64,000 bases of DNA from an uncultured Desulfobacter sp. (GTDB lineage: Bacteria; Desulfobacterota; Desulfobacteria; Desulfobacterales; Desulfobacteraceae). Below, piece after piece: positions 47,548-57,154 of the stretch (position 1 is its first letter; every line of letters starts with the position of its first letter). The position numbers and the translations under genes are program-made. The DNA lies in contig NZ_OY761445.1 of NCBI RefSeq assembly GCF_963664415.1, positions 1,886,501-1,950,500 on the forward strand, in the 5' to 3' direction. The notes beneath the pieces were generated by a model, which was given only the letters and a program-made list of their open reading frames with translations, searched no databases and was not told the DNA's origin.

Positions 47548-48078
47548 TCATTTCTTTTCTTTTATGTGTTGAATATCCGCTTCGTAATTAATCGGATATT
47601 GATGGCGTCGATCATATAGAACTCCTTTGGTTTTATATTTTACGAATCTTCCATCATCCGAAAATTTAACATCAAAGCACCACGTAGAAATGAATTCTCC
47701 TTTAGAGGGAGGACGATCCCCTAATAAAAGCCTTATTTTTTTCTTATCTGAACGCCAAATTTTATTTAGCTCGAATAGAGAATGGTGTTTAATTCCCGTA
47801 TCGACTTGCTCAATACACCATCCTTTTTTGGGATAAACCCAAACTTGGTTATTCGATAAGTGGTAATAAATACCAAAACCTCTTATCATTCCGGCATCCA
47901 TAAAGAATAGAAGCTCAGCAAATTTTTTATTATTAACATAGATTTCATTATTACGAATCAACAATTCTTCATCTATTGACAAACGATTGGCTTGCGCCAT
48001 GATACACCCAGCGAGAAAAAATATGGTTATCATAAGCACTAATACTTTTTTAATGAATTTTATAACTATCGACTCCAC
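47548..48078 (-). CDS. Putative lipoprotein of unknown function
   Basis: A 176-residue protein with a GTG start at 48078, chosen because AAGGAG lies seven bases upstream; longer frames have no such site. The N-terminus is a lipoprotein signal: basic residues, a hydrophobic run and the lipobox LAGC around residue 25. The mature part has no domain I know (LSNNQVWVYPKKGWCIEQVD). It would be anchored in the cell envelope. An IS1-like element sits just upstream (left end at 48124) and may have displaced its promoter. Confidence 0.65.
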   Translation of the reverse strand: MESIVIKFIKKVLVLMITIFFLAGCIMAQANRLSIDEELLIRNNEIYVNNKKFAELLFFMDAGMIRGFGIYYHLSNNQVWVYPKKGWCIEQVDTGIKHHSLFELNKIWRSDKKKIRLLLGDRPPSKGEFISTWCFDVKFSDDGRFVKYKTKGVLYDRRHQYPINYEADIQHIKEKK

Positions 48079-48123
48079 CAATACGCTCCTTTGTTTGGAT
48101 ATTGGTTGTTGGAATAATATGAT

Positions 48124-49269
48124 GGGCACTGGGCTTCAACGATTCCAAAATGTATGTTTAGTCTTGAGTTCTCAACATCATGGAACCCTATGCGGCTCTT
48201 TGCATTGTGAGGATGCTCTCGAGACTCAAGGCCTCCGACATGATTCCTAAAGCGACTGCCGGAACTTTTCCGGTAGTCCAATGAGGTCGAACATAATTGT
48301 GTATGATGTGATGAACATCCAGGGTTCGTTGTAAGCCATGCTTTGTTTTCGCGTATGTGTTTGTTTTTCTCCTAAAAGTGCTGTTTCTTCTTCTTGATGC
48401 AGCATTTTGAGCCTCAAGATGGTTGGCGTGGATTTCATTTTTTGCCAAGCTTTGATCCGTGTCAGGGTGTTCCCGCTGAGTTGCTTGATATTTTGGACGT
48501 TTGCGGCCTTTCTTTCGTTTTTGATCCCCCTTATTTTTCACACGCACTTTGACTCCTTTGGGCAGCGTTTTTGGGGGGCGTCCAGCTTTTCCTGTTTTCA
48601 AGACTTCCGAGCATAAGTCAAACAGCATGTTGCCATACCGTCTTTCTCCATCTGAAAGAAAAGTCAGGTCTTTGGTACGATCAACATATTTGCACACGGT
48701 TTTCATAACTGATTTAAATAATGCTGTATTTTTATTACCACATCGTTGATCTACAATAAAACGGCTGGCCCGCTCCATGATAACTGCGGTCCACCCTTTG
48801 GAGGCCGAAGGCTCGGTGCGCTTTCCCACCATGGTATATAGCTCATCCCCTTCAAATGTGAGGGAAACGAATTCATGACAAAAGGAATACAACATCAGCG
48901 TTTCTTTCTGGTCGCAAAACAGTTGCTCCCAGCGGGCAATGGTGCCTTTATGCGATTCCAATACCCGACCGGTTGCCCGAAGGCCAAGCTCCTCGCTACG
49001 AAGCAGCAGTGCTGATGCAACCTTACTGATTGGTGTCTTCAAATTTTCCATGGCTGTATTGATAGTTTCAGCAAATAAACGATTGCAGGTTTCACATCGA
49101 ATCAGATGTCGAGAACCATTATGTACCGTCTTGTAAATCCTGAAAGGAGTTGTATCCAATGAGCTGCAGCTTGGGCATCGAGGGGTATTTTGAGATTTCA
49201 TGGTGACTATAAAACACAAAACCAGCGTTTTGAAAAGAGGGAGGCTTGAATTGTTGAAGCCCAGTGCCC
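48124..49269 (-). mobile_element. IS1-like element
   Basis: Inverted ends GGGCACTGGGCTTCAAC (48124-48140 and complement 49253-49269), 17 bp perfect and extending imperfectly further in. It encloses one transposase gene on the minus strand. I see no matching target duplication, so a neighbouring deletion or rearrangement probably followed insertion. Confidence 0.8.
48188..49219 (-). CDS. IS1-family-like transposase
   Basis: A 343-residue single-frame transposase. An N-terminal zinc ribbon (CPSCSSLDT...CETCNRLF) and a helical DNA-binding region precede a catalytic domain with Asp in FEGDELYTMVGKR, Asp in TFLSDGERRYG and Glu in NHLEAQNAASRRRNSTFRRK, the IS1-type order. An alternative start lies at Met7 (49201). 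It seems intact. Confidence 0.85.
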   Translation of the reverse strand: MCFIVTMKSQNTPRCPSCSSLDTTPFRIYKTVHNGSRHLIRCETCNRLFAETINTAMENLKTPISKVASALLLRSEELGLRATGRVLESHKGTIARWEQLFCDQKETLMLYSFCHEFVSLTFEGDELYTMVGKRTEPSASKGWTAVIMERASRFIVDQRCGNKNTALFKSVMKTVCKYVDRTKDLTFLSDGERRYGNMLFDLCSEVLKTGKAGRPPKTLPKGVKVRVKNKGDQKRKKGRKRPKYQATQREHPDTDQSLAKNEIHANHLEAQNAASRRRNSTFRRKTNTYAKTKHGLQRTLDVHHIIHNYVRPHWTTGKVPAVALGIMSEALSLESILTMQRAA

Positions 49270-49404
49270 CAAAATTGCCAAATCAAAAAACACCATAAAT
49301 TTTAGTGAATATTGCTGATAGTAGTCCGGCAGCCCTGCAAGCCAAAATAAAAACCAAGCTATCGAGACAAGGCTAAAGAGCCGTAAATGTTTTCGTGGTT
49401 TCAT
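49270..49404 (-). pseudogene. N-terminal stub of a membrane protein cut by the IS1-like element
   Basis: The frame from ATG 49404 gives about 45 residues: a basic start and two hydrophobic stretches (SLVSIAWFLFWLAGLPDYY, then FMVFFDLAIL). It then enters the IS end at 49269. The rest of the gene is not found on the other side of the element. Family unknown. Confidence 0.5.
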
Positions 49405-49500
49405 ATGTTTATCATCACAAAATTAAATCCAGCCTTTCGGAGATTAACCTTTTGGGATAAAGAAACTCAAGAATAAAAAAAAGAGCGATAAAAACAGAGG

Positions 49501-50307
49501 GTGAATAAAAAAGCCTTGATAAAAAAACATGAGCCCCATCCAAGATTCAAACATTATATTCAATGCTATTGGACACTAAACTGTTCTGATAATAATATCG
49601 ATGCAATCTATCGTACGAATTTGGATGCGGGTTTGCTGCTCATATTTAATTTATTTGATCCTATTGAATGTGTGGTTGATGAAGCCTCGCGAATTACCAT
49701 TGCCGGGGATTTCATGGTGGGTGCCTTAGCCAAACGAATCGAAATAAAGCCAACAGGTTCTATATCATTGTTTGCAGTTCAATTTACCCCGGAAGGCCTT
49801 TATCCGTTCCTCTCAATGCCTCCCGTCGATCTATCGAATTTTTGCGTTGAACTTGAAGAAGTATGGGAACTCAACGGCCTTGGCGTCTCCAAACAAATTC
49901 ACAGCGCGGGCCAAACACCGGAAACACTTATTCAAACCTTCGAAGGGTTCTTTGCAAGACGGATGAATGCTTTCAGAAAACATAGCTTAAGCGTTGAAAA
50001 AGCGGTCACCATTATTCGCGCACATAAAGGCCAAATTCCAATAGAAACCCTGGCAAATCAATTGCAGATCAGCAGCCGCCATCTGGAACGAAAATTCACT
50101 GAGCGCATTGGTGTCCCGCCCAAGCAGCTTTGTCGAATCTTTCGGCTCAAGAATGTATTGATCAACTTGAGTCCGACTGAAAGTAATTGGTCAGCCCTCG
50201 CGGTAGCGAACGGATATTTTGACCAGGCGCATTTTATTCATGAATTCCAATTTTTCACAGGAAAAAGCCCTATAATCTATTCAACGGCAGCGAGTTCACA
50301 AAGATAA
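49501..50307 (+). CDS. AraC-family transcriptional regulator
   Basis: A 268-residue regulator with a GTG start; no ATG is available and an in-frame stop lies just upstream. The N-terminal ~150 residues are a ligand-sensing domain of the type found in DUF6597-like regulators (HPRFKHYIQCYWTL). The C-terminal pair of helix-turn-helix motifs is clear (LANQLQISSRHLERKFTERIG, then WSALAVANGYFDQAHFIHEF). The target is unknown; the next gene on the same strand (50433) is a candidate. Confidence 0.88.
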   Translation: MNKKALIKKHEPHPRFKHYIQCYWTLNCSDNNIDAIYRTNLDAGLLLIFNLFDPIECVVDEASRITIAGDFMVGALAKRIEIKPTGSISLFAVQFTPEGLYPFLSMPPVDLSNFCVELEEVWELNGLGVSKQIHSAGQTPETLIQTFEGFFARRMNAFRKHSLSVEKAVTIIRAHKGQIPIETLANQLQISSRHLERKFTERIGVPPKQLCRIFRLKNVLINLSPTESNWSALAVANGYFDQAHFIHEFQFFTGKSPIIYSTAASSQR

Positions 50308-50432
50308 AGCAGCCGCTGATTTCGTTGGATAAGGTCGGATTTTTACAATACAGCTTCATCAAACATCTTCTAATCTCCTCCCTGTAGAAAGATCTGAAAA
50401 ACAAAATAATTAATGACGTCTAAGGAGGGGCG

Positions 50433-50888
50433 ATGATGCTGGAATCTGAAAAAAAAAAGATAAACACAGCAACCGGGAACCTTAAAGCGGGCTATTCCTG
50501 CTCGGAAGCGGTGTTGCTGACTTATGGACCGCAGTTGGGCCTCGATCAAAAATTAGCCGTCAAGATAGCCAGTGGATTTGGCGGGGGGATGGGGGGATTG
50601 GGCGAGACATGTGGTGCCGTTTCAGCCGCATACATGGTTATTGGCCTCAAATATGGGGGCAACAATGTAAAAGACAACTATCCAAGGGAATCTGCATATC
50701 AGGCGGTTACTGAATTTGCACATCTTTTTAAAAAGCGACATGGTTCAACTTATTGCAGGGATTTGATTGGTGGAATTGATATGTCTACACCTGAAGGACG
50801 AAAGCAGATACGAGAAAACGGCAGGGTTCCTGAAATTGTATCCGATGCAATTATTATTTTAGAAAAAATTTTCAAGGGGAACGATTGA
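50433..50888 (+). CDS. C_GCAxxG_C_C family redox-type protein
   Basis: A 151-residue protein with the family pattern of spaced Cys and Gly: AGYSCSEAVL, then SGFGGGMGGLGETCGAVSAA, then TYCRDLIGG. Members occur mostly in anaerobes and are thought to be redox-related, but their function is not established. AGGAGG is four bases before the first ATG and seven before the second (50436), so either could be the start. It follows the AraC-type gene by 125 bases. Confidence 0.88.
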   Translation: MMLESEKKKINTATGNLKAGYSCSEAVLLTYGPQLGLDQKLAVKIASGFGGGMGGLGETCGAVSAAYMVIGLKYGGNNVKDNYPRESAYQAVTEFAHLFKKRHGSTYCRDLIGGIDMSTPEGRKQIRENGRVPEIVSDAIIILEKIFKGND

Positions 50889-51172
50889 AATGATCGTCGG
50901 CATTGTGGCAGCCTCTGTTGGCGTTGTTCTTCGTTCAATTTCTTTTTTCAGTTCATTTTGAAATAACATCTCGTTTCATTTTTAACCACCAACTGTATTG
51001 TCTATGGAAACACCCTTTTATAACGGACATTTTATGAAACTTCTTTATGGCATGAATTTTGTAATCTTTTTATGGTGTCAACCATGAAGTGCTGCGGTAA
51101 CCTCACTGCTGTTCCGGACAGGATTCAGTACACCGCCGATCAAAGAATTATTTTTAAAATTGGACATAACAG

Positions 51173-51562
51173 GTGAACACCGAAAACATACTCGTTCTTT
51201 TTTCCACCCAAAGCCCGGATCTGAAAGCATTATACCATGGCATCGCCCTGATGGAACGTATCAGGGCCAGGCTTTTTATACTTCTGATCCACAATTGTGA
51301 TGCCATCGGACTGCGCAAACCGCCATCCCTTGAAAATGCATGTATGGATATTGTCAGGCAGGCCAAGCAGGAAGAGATGCCGGTTTTCTTCTATTCAGGA
51401 GAGGGAGATGTGCAATTTGAACTTATGAATATTATAAAAAAGGAACACATCAATCTGATTCTCATAGATGCAGACGATCAGAATATGGAAGATGCCGTAA
51501 AAAAAATAAAAGCAGATATGCCGGTTCAGATCATAAAGGTTAAAGAAAAATCGTCACTCTAA
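51173..51562 (+). CDS. Small universal-stress-like protein
   Basis: A 129-residue protein with a GTG start. The strand-helix pattern (NILVLFSTQSPDLKALYHGI, RLFILLIHNC, INLILIDADDQ) resembles the USP alpha/beta fold, without a clear ATP-binding GxxxxxG motif. The assignment is supported by two USP-type genes next door. It is convergent with them across a palindrome. Confidence 0.55.
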   Translation: MNTENILVLFSTQSPDLKALYHGIALMERIRARLFILLIHNCDAIGLRKPPSLENACMDIVRQAKQEEMPVFFYSGEGDVQFELMNIIKKEHINLILIDADDQNMEDAVKKIKADMPVQIIKVKEKSSL

Positions 51563-51570
51563 AATCACAA

Positions 51571-51624
51571 TGCCTGCATCTCCATTTCTTTGGTAGCTTC
51601 ACTCCAGGATGGAAGATGCAGGCA
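51571..51624. terminator. Bidirectional terminator between convergent genes
   Basis: An 11-bp perfect stem (TGCCTGCATCT at 51571-51581 and complement at 51614-51624) that continues inward as CCAT/ATGG after one bulged base. Runs of A/T flank both sides. It separates the plus-strand gene ending at 51562 from the minus-strand run ending at 51637. Confidence 0.7.
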
Positions 51625-51636
51625 AAAATCCAAATT

Positions 51637-52488
51637 TCATCTTAAAATGAGCACTGAAGACCCGGCATCGTCGATGAGCTTTGTAACTCCCTGGCGGGCA
51701 AACAATTTTTGAAGCCGGGATTTTTCTCCCATCCACACACAGATCAAATGGTTTTTGGCATACCGGGAAAAAAAAGCCGTCATGGTTTTATCCTCCACAA
51801 GCCTTACCAGCGTGTTAATTCCTTTGGTCTGGTAGTATTGAACCAGATGGTCCATCTGCCGGTCCACCACCTCCTTGAGTTCGCCTGAATGAGTGATACC
51901 CACAAGCTCAAGCTCAGCCTGATAACTGGTTGTTAACTGGCTGACCATCTCAAGGGAGACCTGGCTGATATTATCCTGATCCAGGCAGCACACCACGCGT
52001 TTGTGCCGGGTTTCACCCTTAACCGCTAAAACCGAACAGGCCGCCTCATTGGCAACCATCCGGCACAGGGGGGTGGATTTATAATTTCCCATGACAATAA
52101 GGGTAGAGCCGGCGTCTACAGCTTCGCCAAGAATCTGAGTGCCCGGACTGCCCTGGCGGACACGCACGGACAGATTTTTAAAACGCCCCTGAAGCACCTC
52201 CAGATTTTCATAAACACCCGGGGCGGGCATCACGATTTTGGAAACCGGCCGTTCCAGGGTGTAAGGGCAGTCTTTCCCTAAATCCGAAAACATAGCTAAA
52301 AACGTCTGCTTATATGCGAGCATCTGTGCCATGGCACTTTCGCAGGAACTGTTGACGCCATCGGCATCAATGCCTAAAAGGGTCACATCAGCCCAGGTCT
52401 GCCGGGCGATAGCTGCCGCTTCCACCAATACCTGACGGCTTTGGTTCCCGCCTTTGGCATCATTGTCCAACACGGTTAATATATTCAT
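51637..52488 (-). CDS. Tandem universal stress protein
   Basis: A 283-residue protein with two USP-like halves. The first half ends with the ATP-binding-like segment IVMGNYKSTPLCRMVANEAACSVLAVKG (Gly and Ser spaced as in the family). The second half (about 162-283, RVVCCLDQDNISQVSLEMVS) is shorter and lacks a clear motif. Likely a nucleotide-binding stress or energy-status protein. AGGAG lies six bases upstream of the ATG. It is last in the minus-strand run that starts with the TauE-like gene. Confidence 0.8.
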   Translation of the reverse strand: MNILTVLDNDAKGGNQSRQVLVEAAAIARQTWADVTLLGIDADGVNSSCESAMAQMLAYKQTFLAMFSDLGKDCPYTLERPVSKIVMPAPGVYENLEVLQGRFKNLSVRVRQGSPGTQILGEAVDAGSTLIVMGNYKSTPLCRMVANEAACSVLAVKGETRHKRVVCCLDQDNISQVSLEMVSQLTTSYQAELELVGITHSGELKEVVDRQMDHLVQYYQTKGINTLVRLVEDKTMTAFFSRYAKNHLICVWMGEKSRLQKLFARQGVTKLIDDAGSSVLILR

Positions 52489-52516
52489 TCTTATCTCCTT
52501 TTATGGCCCCCAAAAC

Positions 52517-53332
52517 CTATTGCCAGAACATCATCACCGGTGATTCCATTCTTGCCAGAAGTTCCATGCTGGGCTGGCTTTCGCCCAGGTTTTTACGTCC
52601 AACGACTGACGCAACCAGACCCGACCGGCAAAGTTCTTCGGCCAAAAGTTCGGCAGGCCCCTTGATCGCTTTAAGGGAGATATAAGAGCAGTTGGCGGTT
52701 TTCAGGTGCTCTTCCACTTGGGTAAAAAATACGTTGCTGTTTTCCTGGGCGTCAGTAAATTCAAGCGCCGATGTCTTCTGGGGATGCCAGACAAGGACCT
52801 TAAGGGGCAGGCCGGTTTGCGCAATAAAATAGGACAGCACCGGCATAAGCAATCCAAGGTCATGCCCGGGGGTCAGCACCAGAACCATGGATTCCAAAGG
52901 AATCAGATTTTTGACCAGGATGCTTGGCAAAGGCATTTTACGAAGCAGTTGGGATTTTACGGCCTGATAAAAATCGGCAGTACTCTCCGTTGTCAGCAAT
53001 CCTTCCACAAAAATATCATAATTGCCTGTGTGGGCCTCCAAAAGCGTCTCTTCTGTTTTATCCCCGATGCGTATTTTGGGAAGTCCCAGGGCCGGGAAGT
53101 TAATATTTTCCATGTCGATCAGCGATTTGATCTTTTGCCGGCCGTCCTCTTCGAGCGCTGTTTCCCAGCTTCTCTGGACCCAGCCGGTACCGGGAAGCTG
53201 GCCTTTGGGGCCGGGATCTTCCACATGCAGGGCGGAAAGCGCCATGTCAAAATTGCGTACGGCATTGCAGGCATATCTTAACGCAATGCTGGAGGCCAGG
53301 TCCTTGTCCAGGGTAATAAGGGTGCGTATCAT
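52517..53332 (-). CDS. Universal-stress-like protein
   Basis: A 271-residue protein with the USP strand order (MIRTLITLDKDLASSIALRYACNA; a second half from about 145, ESMVLVLTPGHDLGLLMPVL). ATP-loop residues are not conserved in an obvious way. GGGAG lies eight bases before the ATG. It sits 28 bases upstream of the second USP gene and 21 bases downstream of the response-regulator gene, so all three are probably co-transcribed. Confidence 0.72.
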   Translation of the reverse strand: MIRTLITLDKDLASSIALRYACNAVRNFDMALSALHVEDPGPKGQLPGTGWVQRSWETALEEDGRQKIKSLIDMENINFPALGLPKIRIGDKTEETLLEAHTGNYDIFVEGLLTTESTADFYQAVKSQLLRKMPLPSILVKNLIPLESMVLVLTPGHDLGLLMPVLSYFIAQTGLPLKVLVWHPQKTSALEFTDAQENSNVFFTQVEEHLKTANCSYISLKAIKGPAELLAEELCRSGLVASVVGRKNLGESQPSMELLARMESPVMMFWQ

Positions 53333-53353
53333 AATAAATTCTCCCGACAGACA

Positions 53354-53734
53354 TTATTTGATATTATTTTCAGCCCGCTCAATGACGGCAAAAATTTCAC
53401 CAAGCTTGAAAGGCTTTGCAAGGAAATCAAACACCCCTTTTTTAAAAGACTCTTTAGCGGTTTCGAGGGTGGCAAAGCCAGTGATGACGATGACCTGGGT
53501 GTCGGGATGCTGTTTTTTGACCTCGGTGAAAAACTGCATGCCGTCAATGCCTTCCATTTTCAAGTCTGTGATGACAATATCAAAGGGGGTATGTATTACT
53601 ATTTCAAGGGCTTTAACGCTGTCACAACAGGTTTGAACCTCATACCCCTTTCTGTCCAGGGAGGCCTTGAGGCGCTTGCACACAATGGGTTCATCGTCCA
53701 GAATAAAAATGCTTGTTTTTCTATCTTTTTCCAA
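53354..53734 (-). CDS. Single-domain response regulator
   Basis: A 126-residue receiver domain without an output domain. Acidic pair in IFILDDEP, phospho-acceptor Asp in FDIVITDLKMEG, Thr/Lys positions in VIVITGFATLE and FDFLAKPFKLG. I choose the TTG at 53734 because AAGGAG lies seven bases before it; the ATG at 53773 has no ribosome site. It may relay phosphate from the kinase at 58434 to control the neighbouring enzyme or stress proteins (inference). Confidence 0.85.
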   Translation of the reverse strand: MEKDRKTSIFILDDEPIVCKRLKASLDRKGYEVQTCCDSVKALEIVIHTPFDIVITDLKMEGIDGMQFFTEVKKQHPDTQVIVITGFATLETAKESFKKGVFDFLAKPFKLGEIFAVIERAENNIK

Positions 53735-53785
53735 TGGTATACTCCTTAAATACGACTTAAAGTCCTGGATCATATTGGGGTAATG

Positions 53786-56362
53786 TCAATCCGATTCCGA
53801 GCTTAACGCCCAGAAATCATCCACATATTTTTTCACATAGGTGTCATTGAGCATTTTGACATCCAACTGCCGGGTAAACGCCACCAGTTCCCCCACAAGA
53901 ACAAGGCTCTCTTCCATGCGCTCCCAACTCATTTTTTTGGTTTTGGCCACCAGCAGATCATTGTCCTGTTTCATTCTGAAATGAGCCTTTTCCAACACCT
54001 GGGCCAGAAAGCTCACCCGGCGTGTGCGCCGTCCCGCATCGGTCACCCCGCCGAAAAATCGGAAATAGATATAATTATCATTGGGATTTGGGCCCATATA
54101 GGCATCAATCATGTTGAAATGATAGCCCAGACGCAGGCTGATGTTGATATACTCCTTGGACATCACCACCAGGTTCTGGCCAATGGAGCCGGGGCTTGTC
54201 TGGTGGGGGGGCTGGGTTCTTGTCAGGCTGGACATAAAGCTTTTGAAATCAACACTCATGGGCTCACTGTTCCACATGCCTTTGCGGGTCAATCCTTTTA
54301 GAAATGCATTCAGGGGAACAGAGGTAATCTGTTTGGGCATCACGGCCCGGGTACCGGCACCGGGTGAAAGCCCTTCACCGATGTCGATGAGCATAAGATC
54401 CAGCGGAATGTCCACCTTGAGCTTCTGGGCCCTGGACCGCTCATGTTTCAGATCATAATAATTAAGATTAATCAGCTCTTCCACGGCCTTTTCATGCACA
54501 AACCGGGTAATATCATGAAAGGTCTGGCAAAAGCGCGGGGAAAACCGTTTGTCCTCGGGGTCCACAAAGGTCAAAGGAGATATCTTTTTCAATACCCGTT
54601 TCAATAGACGGTACTCATAGGTATCGGCAAAGTTGTCATCAGCGAACACGTAGTAGCAAAGCGCCTTGGCAGAGCCGTCGTACACGACCTTGCCCTCGGT
54701 ATCCAACGTGATCTCCTGGCCTTGCTTCAGCTTGCTTGTGGCAATGCCGGTATCCACCAGGGTGGGCACCCGGAACTCCCTTGCAATGGTGGCCATATGG
54801 CCGGCTGGAGACCCGATGTCCGTGATGATCCCTGCGGCATATTTGGCAATCATAGCAAACTTGGGTGATGCATGCCGGGTGACCAGAATGGCCCCTGGGG
54901 GGAAGTCGTCAAGATCCTGGCCGTCTTCATACAAAAACACCTTGCCGATGGCAATGCCGTCCTGGGCCACCATGCCTTTGCCCGAAAATACGATGTCGTA
55001 TTTTTCCTTGATCTTAGGGATATCGCACACCATCCGACTCATTTCTTCCTTGATATTCAAGGGTCTGGATTGCAAAATCCAGATCTTTCCGGATGCATCA
55101 ATGGAAAACTCAATATCCTGGGGTGCCCTGAAATAGCGCTCCACCATGAGGCCGGTCTCTGCCAGGCGGGTAACCTGTTCCTGGGTCAGACAAGGCGCGG
55201 ATTGCAAGTGCTCAGGTACAACCTCTTGGTCCAACCCGCCACGGGGCAGCGCCACCAGGCACTGCATTTTATCGCCCACGGTCATTTGAAGAATTTTGTG
55301 GGGCGCTTCTCTGGCCACATCATAGTTGTCAAAGACAGCCCGGCCTGAAACCAGTGGGGAACCAAGGCCTAAAGCGGCATTGATCTTCATACGATTTTCT
55401 TCTGGACGGACTGGATCTAATGTATAGAGGACGCCGGATACCATTGGCTGTACCATCTCCAGGCACCCCACGGCCATAGCCATTTCGTGCTCTTCAAAGC
55501 CGTTGGCATCCCGGTAGGCCATAGCTTCCCGGCTGTAAGCACTGCTTACCACGATTTTATAGCTTTTAAAAAAATCATCGATGCAGGTGTTGATGCAGCT
55601 GGTATACTGGCCGGCAAAACTATTTTTGCCGTCCTCACCCACAGCACTGCTTCGCACCGCTAAACGCAGCTTTTTTTTTGAGCCCCATCCAGCCAGTTTT
55701 TTCAGTGCCTTCTGGATCTCTTTTTTCATTCCCGGCGGTACAGCGGCATTGTCAATACCGGCTCTGATTCGTTCAGACGCTTCTTTTGCAGCGATCTGAT
55801 TTTCCTTCCACTGGGCGGTAAGAGATTCAATTTCCCGGTCCAAACCGTTATAGGCCAGAAACCAGTGAAAGGCCGAGGAGGTGACGGCAAATCCATCCGG
55901 CACATTGAGGCCCAGCACATTTTTAAGCTGGGCCAGGTTGGCATTTTTGGCCCCCACCTGCTCCTCAAGATCTGCGGTGACAAAGGTATCGGCAATGGTG
56001 CATTGCCGGTCCGGCCGCAGGCTGGATTTGCCTTCAAGCATCTCTTGAATCCCGGTGTTGATGCGCCAGAACGCATCATCAAGCCCGGGATATCTGTCCT
56101 GGGCGATAAAATTGAAATGATGGATCAGTTTGTAGACAAGACTTGCGATCTCCTGGCAGCTGGTGTGGATATAGTGGGTGTCGAAAATATAATCGCCCCC
56201 CAGCTTGTCACCCATGCCGGTCATCAGATCCAGGATCTGATTATTGGAATCCAGAAGCCGCCTGAAACTTGAAAACACTTCAAATATAGAGCGCTCTTCA
56301 GCCAAGGGCTGTTTTCTGCCCCACAGGCGGCTTATAGATTTTAGATCCAAAAACTTTGCCAT
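53786..56362 (-). CDS. PEP/pyruvate-dikinase-like protein
   Basis: An 858-residue protein. An N-terminal domain of about 140 residues precedes a PPDK N-terminal ATP-grasp domain (about 140-430: VGAKNANLAQLKNVLGLNVP, RLAVRSSAVGEDGKNSFAGQ, and QDIEFSIDASGKIWILQSRP). A PEP-utilising swivel domain holds the phospho-histidine (DIGSPAGHMATIARE, about 520-535). The usual C-terminal PEP/pyruvate barrel is not recognisable; instead there is a roughly 280-residue unassigned region. It may transfer phosphate from ATP to an unusual acceptor. It is placed between a membrane protein and a receiver gene. Confidence 0.8.
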   Translation of the reverse strand: MAKFLDLKSISRLWGRKQPLAEERSIFEVFSSFRRLLDSNNQILDLMTGMGDKLGGDYIFDTHYIHTSCQEIASLVYKLIHHFNFIAQDRYPGLDDAFWRINTGIQEMLEGKSSLRPDRQCTIADTFVTADLEEQVGAKNANLAQLKNVLGLNVPDGFAVTSSAFHWFLAYNGLDREIESLTAQWKENQIAAKEASERIRAGIDNAAVPPGMKKEIQKALKKLAGWGSKKKLRLAVRSSAVGEDGKNSFAGQYTSCINTCIDDFFKSYKIVVSSAYSREAMAYRDANGFEEHEMAMAVGCLEMVQPMVSGVLYTLDPVRPEENRMKINAALGLGSPLVSGRAVFDNYDVAREAPHKILQMTVGDKMQCLVALPRGGLDQEVVPEHLQSAPCLTQEQVTRLAETGLMVERYFRAPQDIEFSIDASGKIWILQSRPLNIKEEMSRMVCDIPKIKEKYDIVFSGKGMVAQDGIAIGKVFLYEDGQDLDDFPPGAILVTRHASPKFAMIAKYAAGIITDIGSPAGHMATIAREFRVPTLVDTGIATSKLKQGQEITLDTEGKVVYDGSAKALCYYVFADDNFADTYEYRLLKRVLKKISPLTFVDPEDKRFSPRFCQTFHDITRFVHEKAVEELINLNYYDLKHERSRAQKLKVDIPLDLMLIDIGEGLSPGAGTRAVMPKQITSVPLNAFLKGLTRKGMWNSEPMSVDFKSFMSSLTRTQPPHQTSPGSIGQNLVVMSKEYINISLRLGYHFNMIDAYMGPNPNDNYIYFRFFGGVTDAGRRTRRVSFLAQVLEKAHFRMKQDNDLLVAKTKKMSWERMEESLVLVGELVAFTRQLDVKMLNDTYVKKYVDDFWALSSESD

Positions 56363-56379
56363 GGTTACAAAGATCCTGA

Positions 56380-57153
56380 TTAATGGCCTTCGTTGCTGCC
56401 TTGAAAGATTAGACCGGTGAGTAGCCCTGCAGCAAGGGCAATGATTACCGACACAATACCATAAAGCAGCGGTTTGCCAAATGCCAGGGACGACAGGAAC
56501 TTGGGAAATCCTGTTTCTTCTACTTTAACACGGGTCTGGGCTTTGGACCCAACAGCACCGTCTTTTACGGTAAAAACCTCTACCTGGTAGCTGCCCGGCT
56601 TTAATCCTGACGGAATGGCGATCTTTGCAGAAAACGGTTTCAGACCATTGGCCGGCGCCTGGTAAGTCACCTTGCCAAACCCTGAGGCATAGGCCCCATG
56701 CTTGGATTTGAGTTTGACAAATTCATCAAAAAGAGAGCTTTTGTCTTCAGGGGCAGGTGCAATCTCTATCTGGTTTATCAAAGAGGATATTCCAAGATTT
56801 AACCCCTTCCACTGGTCGGATTCTTTGGTCAAAGATTTGGGGGTTGCCACCATGAAAATATCCGGGCAGTGGTGAAAAGTTACTGTCCCCATATTCATCC
56901 ACAGAAGGCCCATGGCTTTTCCCTTCTCTTTTAAGGCCACGTCCTGCTCACCGGACTTAAAGCGGACCACCGCGTCTGCATCTTCAGGAATTGATCCGTC
57001 TACTTTAACATCAATGCCGTTAAAAGAAGCCCCGATGTTGATGGCCGAAGGGGTCACCGTAAACGTGGCGGGCACGGCTGCTAACGCAATAACCGGAAGA
57101 CAGATAAACATGAGCAGCAGAAGACCGGTTAAGGCTTTTTGATATCGTTTCAT
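56380..57153 (-). CDS. TIGR02186-like membrane-anchored protein
   Basis: A 257-residue protein. I choose the ATG at 57153, eight bases after AGGAGG and one base after the TauE stop; the frame from 57207 overlaps that gene. A signal peptide (about 1-25) is followed by an extracytoplasmic beta-rich domain and a C-terminal membrane helix (YGIVSVIIALAAGLLTGLIF). This layout, and the position beside a TauE-type gene, match the TIGR02186 / Alph_Pro_TM proteins. Probably a partner of the exporter; the molecular role is not known. Confidence 0.75.
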   Translation of the reverse strand: MKRYQKALTGLLLLMFICLPVIALAAVPATFTVTPSAINIGASFNGIDVKVDGSIPEDADAVVRFKSGEQDVALKEKGKAMGLLWMNMGTVTFHHCPDIFMVATPKSLTKESDQWKGLNLGISSLINQIEIAPAPEDKSSLFDEFVKLKSKHGAYASGFGKVTYQAPANGLKPFSAKIAIPSGLKPGSYQVEVFTVKDGAVGSKAQTRVKVEETGFPKFLSSLAFGKPLLYGIVSVIIALAAGLLTGLIFQGSNEGH

Positions 57154-57154
57154 C

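Noticed and set aside
48115..49280. Target duplication around the IS1-like element
   Set aside because: The bases outside the two ends differ (TAATATGAT and CCAAAATTG), so no duplication is claimed; a later deletion is more likely.
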